Shown here piece by piece: positions 18,697-27,157 of a stretch of 64,000 nucleotides of DNA (the first letter of the stretch is position 1; each line of letters begins with the position of its first letter). The stretch covers positions 1 to 64,000 of the forward strand of contig NZ_QXJP01000006.1 in NCBI RefSeq assembly GCF_004115085.1, read 5' to 3'. Made by a program: the position numbers and the translations under genes. A model generated the notes under the pieces. That model was not told the DNA's origin. It made no database searches and was given only the letters and a program-made list of their open reading frames with translations. The DNA is from Longirhabdus pacifica. GTDB lineage: Bacteria; Bacillota; Bacilli; Paenibacillales; DSM-105158.

Positions 18697-19759
18697 ACTA
18701 GCAGCATTTTTATTTTCTTTTATTCCTGGATTTGGACATATGTACGTCGGAAATGTTCTACTAGGCATCTTGTATTTTTTATTATGTAGTGGTGCTCTCG
18801 TTGGGGGAGTAGGTTTAAGTATAATAACGTTTGACGATGTTGGCTTCTTTTTTGGTGTCATTGCAGCAATTGCTATATATATTATTAATTTTTTGCATAT
18901 TTTAGTTTGGATGGTAACAGCTAGACAGCCTGCGATGAACCCATTAGACACACAAGAGCTTAACCCAGCTTACGTTACCAAGGATGAGAAGCTGCAAACG
19001 ATTTTACTTTCTATTATCCCAGGACTTGGACATTTATTTCTACAGTTGAAATACCGAGCACTAAGCTTTTTAGTTACATTCTTCGGAGTCATGATGACCG
19101 TCTTTTTTCTCATTGTTTTTGTGGATGAAGGTGCCTTTCTGCTGTTTTTATTTTTATTGCCTATGATATGGTTGGTTGCGCTCTTTGACGCAGTACAACT
19201 TTATGATGCTAGAAAAAGAGGCGAGTTAATAGAAGATCGAATGTTTTTTGATGATTTACAGCGACATGTTGAATCTGGTGAGAAGAGTAAAATGATCGCG
19301 ATGATATGTGCTATTTTTCCAGGAGTAGGCCACTTATATTTAGGATTAAAGCGCAGAGGGCTGCAATTTATGGGTCTTTTCCTATTATCGCTTTATTTAT
19401 TAGATGCCATGAACATTACCTTCTTCTTATTTATTGTTCCTATGATTTGGTTTTATAGTTTTTTTGATGTTAGTCAAAAAGCGAATGATATGACACATTA
19501 TGCGTTAGAAATGCTAGACAAGCCACTTGTGGATTGGGTTATCGATCATCAAAAATGGGTCGGTATCGCATTAGTCTTATTTGGTTTATTTTTCATTTTT
19601 AATGAGCTGGTCATTGATGTGATGTGGGATCGTTATCCCGATGTCGCAAGGTGGTTACGATACAATTTGCAGGAATTAATTGTAGCAGTGCTACTGCTTT
19701 TTGGGGGATTAAAATTGTTAGTAGGTAATCGCAAAAGAACGAAAACGACGTACATGTAA
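18683..19759 (+). CDS. multi-TM2-domain membrane protein
   Basis: 358 residues, GTG start after AAGGAGG. Three repeats of a TM2-like module are visible, each beginning with a proline-glycine-histidine motif: FIPGFGHMYVG (about 13-23), IIPGLGHLFLQ (about 112-122), IFPGVGHLYLG (about 212-222). Each is followed by two hydrophobic helices. A fourth hydrophobic pair lies near the C-terminus. Bacillus genomes carry similar 'multi-TM2' proteins of unknown function. Third gene of the sigma/anti-sigma operon, so it may be the sensor partner or a main target of this sigma factor; that is inference. Confidence 0.75.
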   Translation: MNKSKLAAFLFSFIPGFGHMYVGNVLLGILYFLLCSGALVGGVGLSIITFDDVGFFFGVIAAIAIYIINFLHILVWMVTARQPAMNPLDTQELNPAYVTKDEKLQTILLSIIPGLGHLFLQLKYRALSFLVTFFGVMMTVFFLIVFVDEGAFLLFLFLLPMIWLVALFDAVQLYDARKRGELIEDRMFFDDLQRHVESGEKSKMIAMICAIFPGVGHLYLGLKRRGLQFMGLFLLSLYLLDAMNITFFLFIVPMIWFYSFFDVSQKANDMTHYALEMLDKPLVDWVIDHQKWVGIALVLFGLFFIFNELVIDVMWDRYPDVARWLRYNLQELIVAVLLLFGGLKLLVGNRKRTKTTYM

Positions 19760-20153
19760 AAACATCTCATCGTTCAGAGTTTGGAACTAACACGTGCAGT
19801 ATGTGACGCTATCCACTTCCCCGCAAATATGGTCTATCTTATACTAAAATGAACATGGATTTAACGTAGTACGTTCCAGACACTATTGAAGTTACGATGG
19901 AATAGAACAATCAAAATATAGCATTTTAAACTGAGCCCCGGATAGTAGACACTTTTAAAAAGTGCATCATTCGGGGTTTTTATCAACCATGATGATGGGG
20001 GAGTGTATATTGATTAAGTATCATCGATCAAAACACCGTACTTTATTCATTACGGATCTCCTTTATAGTTTGTCAACCAACTATTTTGCTGGTAATCCTT
20101 GATAGTAGCTTTTTCTTTCATGTTTGAGTTATCCTGTTTCTTAAAAGCAGTGT
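19760..20153. other. intergenic region with a possible insertion-sequence relic
   Basis: Apart from the hairpin at 19934-19981 no gene or known element is recognised. The surrounding sequence has no long open frame. Confidence 0.4.
19934..19981 (+). terminator. terminator-like hairpin, possibly the remnant of an IS3-family terminus
   Basis: GCCCCG ... CGGGG stem (19935-19940 / 19972-19976) with an inner ACTTTT/AAAAGT stem, followed by TTTTT. The flanking ACTGAGCCCCGGATAGTAGACA resembles the terminal inverted repeats of IS3/IS150-type elements, which commonly contain a CCCC..TAGACA core. No transposase frame remains. Confidence 0.45.
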
Positions 20154-20333
20154 TTACTTACCGAAAAGATTAGTATAAATAAAATAAATACTTCCAGCTA
20201 AACATGATGGAAAAACAATAATGTGATGTCCCCAAATACCGTAATCATCTTTTAAAATATATTCTAGTGATCTTATCGATGAAATAAGTAATAAAACTCC
20301 ATATATTAGATTCATTTTTTTAGTTTTGAACAT
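20154..20333 (-). CDS. small membrane protein of unknown function
   Basis: 59 residues from the ATG at 20333, which follows a GAGGAG site; the longer frame to 20444 lacks one. Two hydrophobic segments (about 9-22 and 36-54) with a basic N-terminus (MFKTKKMN) fit a two-TM membrane miniprotein. No family recognised. Isolated on the minus strand. Confidence 0.5.
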   Translation of the reverse strand: MFKTKKMNLIYGVLLLISSIRSLEYILKDDYGIWGHHIIVFPSCLAGSIYFIYTNLFGK

Positions 20334-20760
20334 GTTAATTCTCCTCAAGTGATGAATGATTGACGTTGTTTTTAAAAAAACTGCTCTTCCTGCCAAGTAA
20401 TTAAAGCAGGCGTTTCTGCAATCTTCCGTTCGTACTACTTGCATCGTTTGTATAGTTCGTCTTTGGTAGAGCTAGAGAAATCCGTCATATGTTATAGATT
20501 ATACAAAAAACACTAGAGTCCTCTTATTTTCAAAACTAAATGGATGTATACAATCGTTTTTGCGATTACTTCTCGTTGAAAATGACTTTGGTCTAGACAG
20601 ATACCATCGAGTGAAGACAAACCTTATTTTTCGAAAATGTTTATATTATAATAATTATAACGATATAAAACTAATTTAGATGGTGTTGTATGTTACATAG
20701 ATTGAGGGAGTGTACTATGGAAAAGTTGTTGATATGGTGGCTTATAGAGGTGGAAATAGC
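20334..20760. other. intergenic region upstream of the LD-carboxypeptidase gene
   Basis: AT-rich, with a nearly pure A/T stretch around 20637-20668. No gene, operator or RNA motif was recognised; it should hold divergent promoters. Confidence 0.35.
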
Positions 20761-21792
20761 ATGTTAATAAAACCGAAGAAATTACAACGTGGTGATCGTA
20801 TTGCAACAGTTAGTCCTTCTTGGGGAGGAGCAGGAGATACTGAGCTAAGGTGGCGATACGAACAAGGAGTGAAAAGGCTGGAAGAAGTTTTTGGTTTAGT
20901 GGTTGTCCCTATGCCAAACAGTTTGAAAGGCACAGCTTACAATTATGAAAATCCAGAAGCACGTGCAATGGATTTAATGATGGCATTTCAAGATACTAGC
21001 ATAAAGGGAATCATCGCGAATATAGGTGGGGAAGATAGTATTCGATTATTGCCTTATATTGATTTTGATGTAATACGTTGTCAGCCTAAAGTGCTGATGG
21101 GGTATTCCGATATTACAATTGTTCACTTGTTTTGTTTTAAAGTGGGACTTTCTTCTTTTTATGGACCTGCGGTTCTAACTGATTTTGCTGAAAACGTGGA
21201 GATGCCAGCCTATACAACAGAGATGGTAAAACGAACCCTTTTTCAAAGTAAGCAAATTGGAGAAATACAACCTGCTAAAACATGGAGTAGTGAGCGTATA
21301 GAGTGGATAGAGGAAAACAAAAACCTACGGAGAAAAATGCATACGAATACAGGGTATGAACTGCTCCAAGGTAAGGGGATTGTGCAAGGGCACTTACTTG
21401 GTGGATGCATCGAAGTGTTGGAATTCGCGAAAGGAACAGTGCTATGGCCGGAGGAAAAGATGTGGCATGATTGTATTCTTTTTTTTGAAACGTCAGAAGA
21501 GCAACCAGAACCACATTGTATAAGATATTGGCTGCGCAATTATGCCGCACAGGGCATATTACAACAAGCAAACGGAATGATTTTCGCTAAGCCTCAGGAC
21601 GAGAGGTATGTGGAAGAGTATAAGATTGAAATTTTGAGCGTGATGAGAGAGTATGATCTGCAAGACTTGCCGATATTGTACAATTTAAATTTTGGGCATA
21701 CGGAACCGAAATGTATTCTGCCATATGGTGCTTTAGCTGAAATAGACTGTAATCAACATACATTTTCTATTTTGGAAAGCGGAGTAAGTTGA
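20761..21792 (+). CDS. S66-family LD-carboxypeptidase / MccF-like protein
   Basis: About 343 residues from ATG 20761 (GAGGTGG upstream). Serine peptidase of the S66 family, which includes muropeptide LD-carboxypeptidases and MccF immunity proteins. Landmarks: LQRGDRIATVSPSW at the N-terminus, IIANIGGEDSIRLLPYIDF, the nucleophile in MGYSDIT (about residue 119), and the C-terminal catalytic Glu and His in LLGGCIEVL and NFGHTEP. The long segment of charged residues between them is typical of the MccF-like branch. Could recycle murein tetrapeptides or detoxify a peptide antibiotic; which one is not decided. Its last 42 bp recur at 22584-22625. Confidence 0.85.
   Translation: MLIKPKKLQRGDRIATVSPSWGGAGDTELRWRYEQGVKRLEEVFGLVVVPMPNSLKGTAYNYENPEARAMDLMMAFQDTSIKGIIANIGGEDSIRLLPYIDFDVIRCQPKVLMGYSDITIVHLFCFKVGLSSFYGPAVLTDFAENVEMPAYTTEMVKRTLFQSKQIGEIQPAKTWSSERIEWIEENKNLRRKMHTNTGYELLQGKGIVQGHLLGGCIEVLEFAKGTVLWPEEKMWHDCILFFETSEEQPEPHCIRYWLRNYAAQGILQQANGMIFAKPQDERYVEEYKIEILSVMREYDLQDLPILYNLNFGHTEPKCILPYGALAEIDCNQHTFSILESGVS
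21744..21785 (+). repeat. 42-bp direct repeat, copy 1 (end of the LD-carboxypeptidase gene)
   Basis: Matches 22584-22625 at 38 of 42 positions by eye, with all differences inside one 8-base patch. It contains 'cattttctattttggaaagc' in both copies. Confidence 0.85.
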
Positions 21793-21933
21793 TAAATGAA
21801 ATGTCGTAAACTGTATGAATAATTCGCCTAATCCTTTAATAACAAGTCTTAGTCTTATTTTCATCGTGACACGATGTTTTTCAAAGGTCAAAAGGTAAAA
21901 ATAGGTGAGCCATGTTTGATATATTTTGCATTA

Positions 21934-22374
21934 CTATTGAGACCGGAAAAAGTCATACTGCTTTGGTAAATCTTCTATTTTTTTTAGTTCTAAATTAATA
22001 TTTAAATCCGTTAATTTTTGTTGGAAATCGCTGTTTACTAAGGGACCCATTATTTGTTTATTTTTTTTGTTGACTATCCAATAACGTACATCGTTTTCGT
22101 TAAGAATTTGATATGAATTACTTAGTTCAGGATCATCCATCAAACCGATTTGTTTTGCTATGATGAATTCTTCATTATATCCTACCTCAATGACTTTTGC
22201 TGAAATTACAAACTTATGATCATCTGTTATCACTATTTGATGGGATGAAAGTCGCTCAATTAAGTATCCTTCTCCTATATCGATTTCGTAATCTTGTACA
22301 CCAGCACATCCTAAGAGGCTCGTGATAATACAAAACAAAAGAATCATATAAATATGGTTAGATCTAACTTTCAT
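21934..22374 (-). CDS. lipoprotein of unknown function (DUF3997-like)
   Basis: 146 residues with a lipoprotein signal: hydrophobic residues 8-21 then the lipobox LLGCAG with the lipidated Cys about 23. The mature part starts DYEIDIGEGYLIERLSSHQI and contains YWIVNKKNKQIMGPL, a pattern I associate with DUF3997-type proteins, though that recall is weak. Outer-leaflet anchored; role unknown. Minus strand, flanked by the two copies of a 42-bp repeat, suggesting a rearranged neighbourhood. Confidence 0.7.
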   Translation of the reverse strand: MKVRSNHIYMILLFCIITSLLGCAGVQDYEIDIGEGYLIERLSSHQIVITDDHKFVISAKVIEVGYNEEFIIAKQIGLMDDPELSNSYQILNENDVRYWIVNKKNKQIMGPLVNSDFQQKLTDLNINLELKKIEDLPKQYDFFRSQ

Positions 22375-22583
22375 CTTCTTCCACTCCTTTAAACGTTAAG
22401 CAAGCATGCCTTGTTAGCTTATTTGTATAGAAATCTTATTTATGTTGATCTACTTGTTTAGAAATTGTGAAATATTTCTCTTTTCGTGAATGTGGTGCGA
22501 TAACTTAATTCTAACAAAAAAAGGTCTTTCTTTTTCGTTTTTATCTATTTACTACAAAAACTATTTAGTACTTTCTGATAAAA

Positions 22584-22625
22584 AGACTGTAACCAACTCG
22601 CATTTTCTATTTTGGAAAGCGGAGT
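22584..22625 (+). repeat. 42-bp direct repeat, copy 2 (relic of an LD-carboxypeptidase gene end)
   Basis: Copy of 21744-21785 lying in non-coding DNA. The preceding bases do not resemble the carboxypeptidase gene, so only the 3' tip of a second copy remains, or the repeat marks a recombination junction. Confidence 0.7.
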
Positions 22626-22709
22626 GCTTTGGTAAAATAAAAGAAACATACAATAAAGGTAAGCCACGAGGAGTAGAAGTGCGTTTACCTTACTATAGGG
22701 GGAGAGGGA

Positions 22710-23108
22710 ATGATCAATAAAAGTAATGCTGGCATAGCGCTAAACACATGGATTGCATATTTCTTTTCATTTGTTTGGATTTATCATGGGTTAGTACCCA
22801 AACTGCTTACGATGCAGGAAGAAGAAATTACGATGATAACCGATGTTATACCGTTGAGTTATGATGTAGGATATTGGATCGTAGTGGTCACAGGTGTGTT
22901 AGAAATTTTGTTTGGTTTGTTGTGGCTATTTTATTCACGAAAATCTATTTTGTATGTGTTGCAAATCATTGCTTTTGCTGGATTAATGATTGGTGCTGTC
23001 ATTGGTAATCTTTCCTATTTCGTACAGCCGTTCAATCCATTTAATTATAATTTAAGTCTAATCGTACTTTCCTTTGTCGGTTATGCATTATATAAAGAGA
23101 AAAGATAA
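22710..23108 (+). CDS. DoxX-like family membrane protein
   Basis: 132 residues with four hydrophobic segments (about 13-31, 52-72, 79-98, 106-126). The WIAYFFSFVWIYHGLVPKL start and the spacing of helices match the DoxX-like family. Family members are found next to redox and sulfur genes, but their biochemical role is poorly known. AGGGGGAGAGGG precedes the ATG. It lies 43 bp before pxpB, so cotranscription is possible. Confidence 0.75.
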   Translation: MINKSNAGIALNTWIAYFFSFVWIYHGLVPKLLTMQEEEITMITDVIPLSYDVGYWIVVVTGVLEILFGLLWLFYSRKSILYVLQIIAFAGLMIGAVIGNLSYFVQPFNPFNYNLSLIVLSFVGYALYKEKR

Positions 23109-23151
23109 CGTTCAAAGTGATGAACACTGGTGAAGGAGGACACAAACACAA

Positions 23152-23883
23152 ATGGGTATACAACAGTCACCTAACTATACGATAGAACGTTACAATGAAC
23201 GCATATCGGTGGTGCGTTTTGAGCGGAGTATGGATGAAGAAATAAATGATAAAGTGCACCATCTTTGTGCTGCGATAGAGGCGAATCCTTTCTTAGGATT
23301 TATCGAAGCGATACCGACGTATGCTACTGTTGCCGTATACTATGATGTTTTTCGTATTTATGAACAGAGTAAAGAAGTAGAAGCTTTTGTGCATCAGCAT
23401 TTAGAGCATCTTATTTTACAAAGTTGGTATGATCGTCATCTTTCTAAGAAAGTGGTGTATATTCCTGTTTGTTATGGAGGGAAGTATGGTCCTGACTTAC
23501 GTGAGGTGGCTGCTTACCATCGTATGCTGCCAGAAGAAGTGATAGCAGAACATACTGCTAAGCTATATCCTGTATATATGATCGGTTTTGCGCCCGGGTT
23601 TCCTTATTTAGGTGGAGTGAGTGAGCGGATTGCTGTGCCCCGCAGATCAACACCGAGAAAGAAAATCCCTGCTGGAAGTGTGGGTATTGCAGGAAGACAG
23701 ACAGGAATTTATCCTTTTGCTTCGCCAGGTGGATGGCAAATCATTGGCAGAACTCCGCTTTCCCTATTTCATGTCGATCAAGATCCTCCTACGCATATTT
23801 GCCCAGGCAACAAAGTGAAGTTTACACCCATTACAGCAAGTGAATACGAAGAGTGGGGTCATACTACTGGAGGTGCATCATGA
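23152..23883 (+). CDS. pxpB: 5-oxoprolinase subunit B
   Basis: 243 residues; AHS1/KipI family. With PxpA and PxpC it forms the ATP-dependent bacterial 5-oxoprolinase that opens pyroglutamate to glutamate. Landmarks: IPVCYGGKYGPDL, the MIGFAPGFPYLGG signature, PRRSTPRKKIPAGSVGIAG and QTGIYPFASPGGWQIIGRTP. In B. subtilis the homologue was first named KipI, an inhibitor of kinase KinA. The site GAAGGAGG precedes the ATG and its stop overlaps the pxpC start (ATGA). Confidence 0.94.
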   Translation: MGIQQSPNYTIERYNERISVVRFERSMDEEINDKVHHLCAAIEANPFLGFIEAIPTYATVAVYYDVFRIYEQSKEVEAFVHQHLEHLILQSWYDRHLSKKVVYIPVCYGGKYGPDLREVAAYHRMLPEEVIAEHTAKLYPVYMIGFAPGFPYLGGVSERIAVPRRSTPRKKIPAGSVGIAGRQTGIYPFASPGGWQIIGRTPLSLFHVDQDPPTHICPGNKVKFTPITASEYEEWGHTTGGAS

Positions 23884-24947
23884 GTATATTCCTGCATCGA
23901 GCTGGTTTATTGACGACTGTACAGGATTTAGGAAGAGTAGGTTACCAAAAATATGGGGTCATTGTTGGTGGTGTGATGGATCACATTTCAGCAAAGACGG
24001 CTAATTTGCTATTACATAATGAAATAAACGCGCCACTACTTGAAGTCACTTTATTTGGACCGGTGCTTGAATTTAAAAAAGACTGTTGGATTGCCATTTG
24101 TGGTGGAGAAGTCGAAGCAAAAGTAAATGGGGAATCTATTTCAGCATGGAGACCGATATGGGTAGATAAAGGCGTAAAGTTAAGTATAGATGCTATTTCA
24201 AATGGATGTAGAGCGTACATTGCTTTTTCGAGACGGTTAGTGATACAGTCCGTGATGGGAAGTATAAGTACAAATATGCAGGCAGGACTAGGTGGATTAC
24301 ATGGAAGAGCATTAGAAAAAGGGGATGAGATCTTCTTCGATGAAGATGCCAACGCAAGTGATGATACATCTGATGCATCCAATGAGATGGTGATGCAACA
24401 TCCATCTGCTTCTCACCATGACGTAAATAGGACAGAATGTAAAAAACGGCGCACATATGATGCATGTAAGTGGCAAGTTCGGCCGCCCATCTCTTTTTCT
24501 ACATCGGTGCTAAGTATTCGTTGCATACGTGGGACAGAATTTGCTCAATTCGATAAGCAAAGCCAACTTCATTTTTTCTCCAAGACGTATACGATAAGCG
24601 CACAGTCCGATCGTATGGGTTTACGTTTGCAAGGGGAAGCATTACGTGTAGACGATAAGCAAGAGATGATTTCGGATGTGGTTGCATTCGGAACCGTACA
24701 AGTGCCTCCAGACGGACATCCCATTATTTTGATGGCCGACCATCAGACGACAGGAGGCTACCCAAGAATGGCGCAAGTCATATTAGCGGATTTACCATTG
24801 CTGGCACAGGCGGCCCCTCACACTGTAGTGAAGTTTAAAGAGGTAACTTTAGCTGAAGCAGAAAAGTTACTTATGCAGCAGGAGAAAAATATGAAGCAAA
24901 TAAAGTTAGCAATACAAATGAAAGGAATGCAGCATCATGCATATTGA
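23880..24947 (+). CDS. pxpC: 5-oxoprolinase subunit C
   Basis: 355 residues from ATG 23880 (site GGAGGTG); AHS2/KipA family, biotin-carboxylase-C-like carboxyltransferase fold. Landmarks: AGLLTTVQDLGRVGYQKYGV, GGVMDHISA, SDRMGLRLQGEAL, GTVQVPPDGHPIILMADHQT, GGYPRMAQVI. An unusual hydrophilic linker of about 40 residues (about 155-200; rich in D, S, N, H and K) separates the two halves. It overlaps pxpB by 4 and pxpA by 11 bases, so the three are tightly coupled. Confidence 0.94.
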   Translation: MSIFLHRAGLLTTVQDLGRVGYQKYGVIVGGVMDHISAKTANLLLHNEINAPLLEVTLFGPVLEFKKDCWIAICGGEVEAKVNGESISAWRPIWVDKGVKLSIDAISNGCRAYIAFSRRLVIQSVMGSISTNMQAGLGGLHGRALEKGDEIFFDEDANASDDTSDASNEMVMQHPSASHHDVNRTECKKRRTYDACKWQVRPPISFSTSVLSIRCIRGTEFAQFDKQSQLHFFSKTYTISAQSDRMGLRLQGEALRVDDKQEMISDVVAFGTVQVPPDGHPIILMADHQTTGGYPRMAQVILADLPLLAQAAPHTVVKFKEVTLAEAEKLLMQQEKNMKQIKLAIQMKGMQHHAY

Positions 24948-25692
24948 TTTGAACTGTGATGTAGGAGAAGGATTCGGTATATATAGGATGGCACATGAAG
25001 AGATGATCATTCCTCATATTACTTCTGCCAACATTGCGTGTGGATTTCACGCTGGAGATGCCGCGCAAATGAGAAAAGTCGTACGGTTATGTATGGAAGC
25101 GGGAACAGCAATTGGTGCACATCCTGGACTGCCAGACAAAGAAGGGTTTGGTCGGAGAGACATGAAAATCTCCTCACAAGAAGCCTATGATATGGTATTG
25201 TATCAAATTGGTGCCTTGCACGCCTTCGTACGCGCAGAAGGGGGCACGCTGCACCATGTGAAGCCGCATGGCGCATTGTACAATATGGCAGCCCGTGATG
25301 TGGATTTAGCGAGAGCGGTGACGAGAGCGGTCATGGACTTCGATCCCCATCTTATCGTTTACGGCTTATCAGGAAGTATGCTGGCCAAAGCAAGTGAAGA
25401 GATGGGAGTGCCTTTTGCACATGAAGTATTTGCAGATCGAACGTACAAAAGTGATGGCAGTTTGACTTCTCGTATGCGAGATGATGCGGTGATAAAGGAT
25501 ACTTCTACTGCGGTATCTCAGGCGTTGACGATGATCCAGAGCGGTACGTGTAAAACGATAGATGGAGATGACATTAACGTAAAAGCAGATAGCATTTGTG
25601 TACATGGTGATGGAATGAAAGCAGTTGAGTTTGTGGAGGCATTGAAGGTTCGGTTCCAATCGGAAAATATAAGGGTAAAAAAAATAGACTGA
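24937..25692 (+). CDS. pxpA: 5-oxoprolinase subunit A
   Basis: 251 residues; LamB/YcsF family. N-terminal IDLNCDVGEGFG, then ITSANIACGFHAGD with conserved metal/substrate residues, AIGAHPGLPD..GFGRR, and HVKPHGALYN. It catalyses the first, phosphorylating, step of pyroglutamate opening together with PxpBC. No transporter (ycsG type) or KipR regulator is present next to it, unlike the B. subtilis cluster. Confidence 0.95.
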   Translation: MHIDLNCDVGEGFGIYRMAHEEMIIPHITSANIACGFHAGDAAQMRKVVRLCMEAGTAIGAHPGLPDKEGFGRRDMKISSQEAYDMVLYQIGALHAFVRAEGGTLHHVKPHGALYNMAARDVDLARAVTRAVMDFDPHLIVYGLSGSMLAKASEEMGVPFAHEVFADRTYKSDGSLTSRMRDDAVIKDTSTAVSQALTMIQSGTCKTIDGDDINVKADSICVHGDGMKAVEFVEALKVRFQSENIRVKKID

Positions 25693-25757
25693 GTAACTGG
25701 CAAGGATAAGGAAATTCTTATGTAGATAATATGTGGAGTATGAGACTTGAAAATGAA

Positions 25758-25807
25758 AGCAAGTTGCTCTGCTCTCGTCCTTCAACAATGGGCAAAACAA
25801 CTTGCTT
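25758..25807. repeat. hairpin after pxpA
   Basis: AAGCAAGTTG (25758-25767) / CAACTTGCTT (25798-25807), a perfect 10-bp stem with a 30-base loop and no T tract. Possibly the 3' end of the pxp transcript. Confidence 0.45.
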
Positions 25808-25902
25808 GTCATATAACAAAGGGTTGCAATTTGATCTAGTTACAACACGAAATATGTGAACAAGTTACATGTTGTGAATAACTAGATTAATGTTAACCTG
25901 CT

Positions 25903-26655
25903 TTAAGGGATTACAGTTTCGTGATATGTTGTGATTTGATGGGGAACATCAATCAATTCCGTTTTCATATCGTATACATACATAGTTTGAATTTTAGGAG
26001 GGTTAGGCCAGCCGCCATTCCCATTCCAATCAATATGAAGAGAATAATAATCGCTTCCATAGTATGCTTTAAATCGATCAAAAGCTATTGCTGTATAATA
26101 ATCACGTCTCAAATGATGCTCATCAGGTCCATATAAACCTAAATCCCATTCTTTTGTCTCGCTCCATGATCCATCATAATTAAATTCAGCTCCAAAACTT
26201 AAGCTAATGATTTTTTTGAATTTGGCTGCTAGACTAAATCCACTATGAAATTTGATGCTGCTTGATTTTGTTATCGTTTTATTGTATTTATAAAATTGAC
26301 CTTTTAACAAACTAATTATATGAGTGTGATTAATTTCTGGTAGAGAATTATAATGCATCAATTCCGTTTTGAAAAGTTTAGTCGCATCTATCGTGGTTAA
26401 ACTCTGAAATTGTTCCCATCCTGTTTGTGGGCCGGGAATAGGATTAACAGAACTTTTACAATAATCATAATGCGATTTAGGCACAACATAATCATAATCC
26501 CCAAGTGGTGTCCTGTAATTTTCTATATTACATGTAAGAGGAAGCATATTGTTTTCTTCCATTACATTAAATTGACGATTACTTACTTCTGCAAAACTAG
26601 AAAGTGGGAATAACATAAAACTTAAAATGGCAAGTATAAACGTAATTTTTTTCAT
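25903..26655 (-). CDS. secreted protein of unknown function
   Basis: 250 residues from ATG 26655 (AGGAGGTC upstream; the frame is open to 26691). Signal peptide MKKITFILAILSFMLFPLSS with probable cleavage after SFA (about residue 22). The mature protein has few cysteines and a central stretch with serine/lysine-rich beta pattern (ITKSSSIKFHSGFSLAAKF, SLSFGAEFNYDGSWSETKEW) and a C-terminal YYSLHIDWNGNGGWPNPPK. The alternating pattern in the middle is reminiscent of pore-forming or beta-rich exoproteins, but no family is recognised. Lone gene on minus in an AT-rich region. Confidence 0.7.
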   Translation of the reverse strand: MKKITFILAILSFMLFPLSSFAEVSNRQFNVMEENNMLPLTCNIENYRTPLGDYDYVVPKSHYDYCKSSVNPIPGPQTGWEQFQSLTTIDATKLFKTELMHYNSLPEINHTHIISLLKGQFYKYNKTITKSSSIKFHSGFSLAAKFKKIISLSFGAEFNYDGSWSETKEWDLGLYGPDEHHLRRDYYTAIAFDRFKAYYGSDYYSLHIDWNGNGGWPNPPKIQTMYVYDMKTELIDVPHQITTYHETVIP

Positions 26656-27157
26656 AAAAAGACCTCCTGTTAGAATGGATAAATAAAGCAAATAAGTTGA
26701 CTAAAACAATATAAGTAAATAACTTTACTTGAAACCACACACCCCCTAAAAAATTAAAGAAATAATTGTATAAATTAAATGATAATTTATAATTTTAAGT
26801 ATTACACTAATAATCTGAATTTTCAACAAGTTTGTTTTTACAAAAATGTATAAAAAAATAAAATACTTAATTATGATTAAATTTTACCATATTTACCATT
26901 TATGAATGCAAAGAAACACAGCATCCAACTATGTTCGTAAATGTTGTACATAACTACTGCTAATAGATTTTTGTATGTTTCTTCAAAATAATGAAATCTA
27001 TATAAGATGAAGAAATGATCTAATACAAGTATACGCCTCAGTAGCCAGGCGTAAAGCGTGTGATGTTGAGATTTCTCCATCTTATGCATAGAGGTAATAA
27101 GTTGGTTGAGCAAGTTCATCCATCTTATACATTAGCAGTATAAGTTGATCGAATTCA
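26656..27157. other. AT-rich intergenic region
   Basis: An 80-codon open frame on minus (26877-27119) lacks a good ribosome site and is not called. A 7-bp hairpin (CTTATAC/GTATAAG, 27124-27144) lies just downstream of the vanZ-like gene. Nothing else recognised. Confidence 0.35.

Noticed and set aside
22490-22720. 76-codon plus-strand open frame
   Set aside because: No ribosome site; it contains the relic copy of the carboxypeptidase tail in another context and runs into the DoxX-like start. Treated as non-coding.
23981-24382. 133-codon minus-strand frame inside pxpC
   Set aside because: Antisense shadow of a conserved gene; no ribosome site and no family match.
26877-27119. 80-codon minus-strand open frame after the VanZ-like gene
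   Set aside because: Weak ribosome site, no family resemblance and an AT-rich setting; could be chance.
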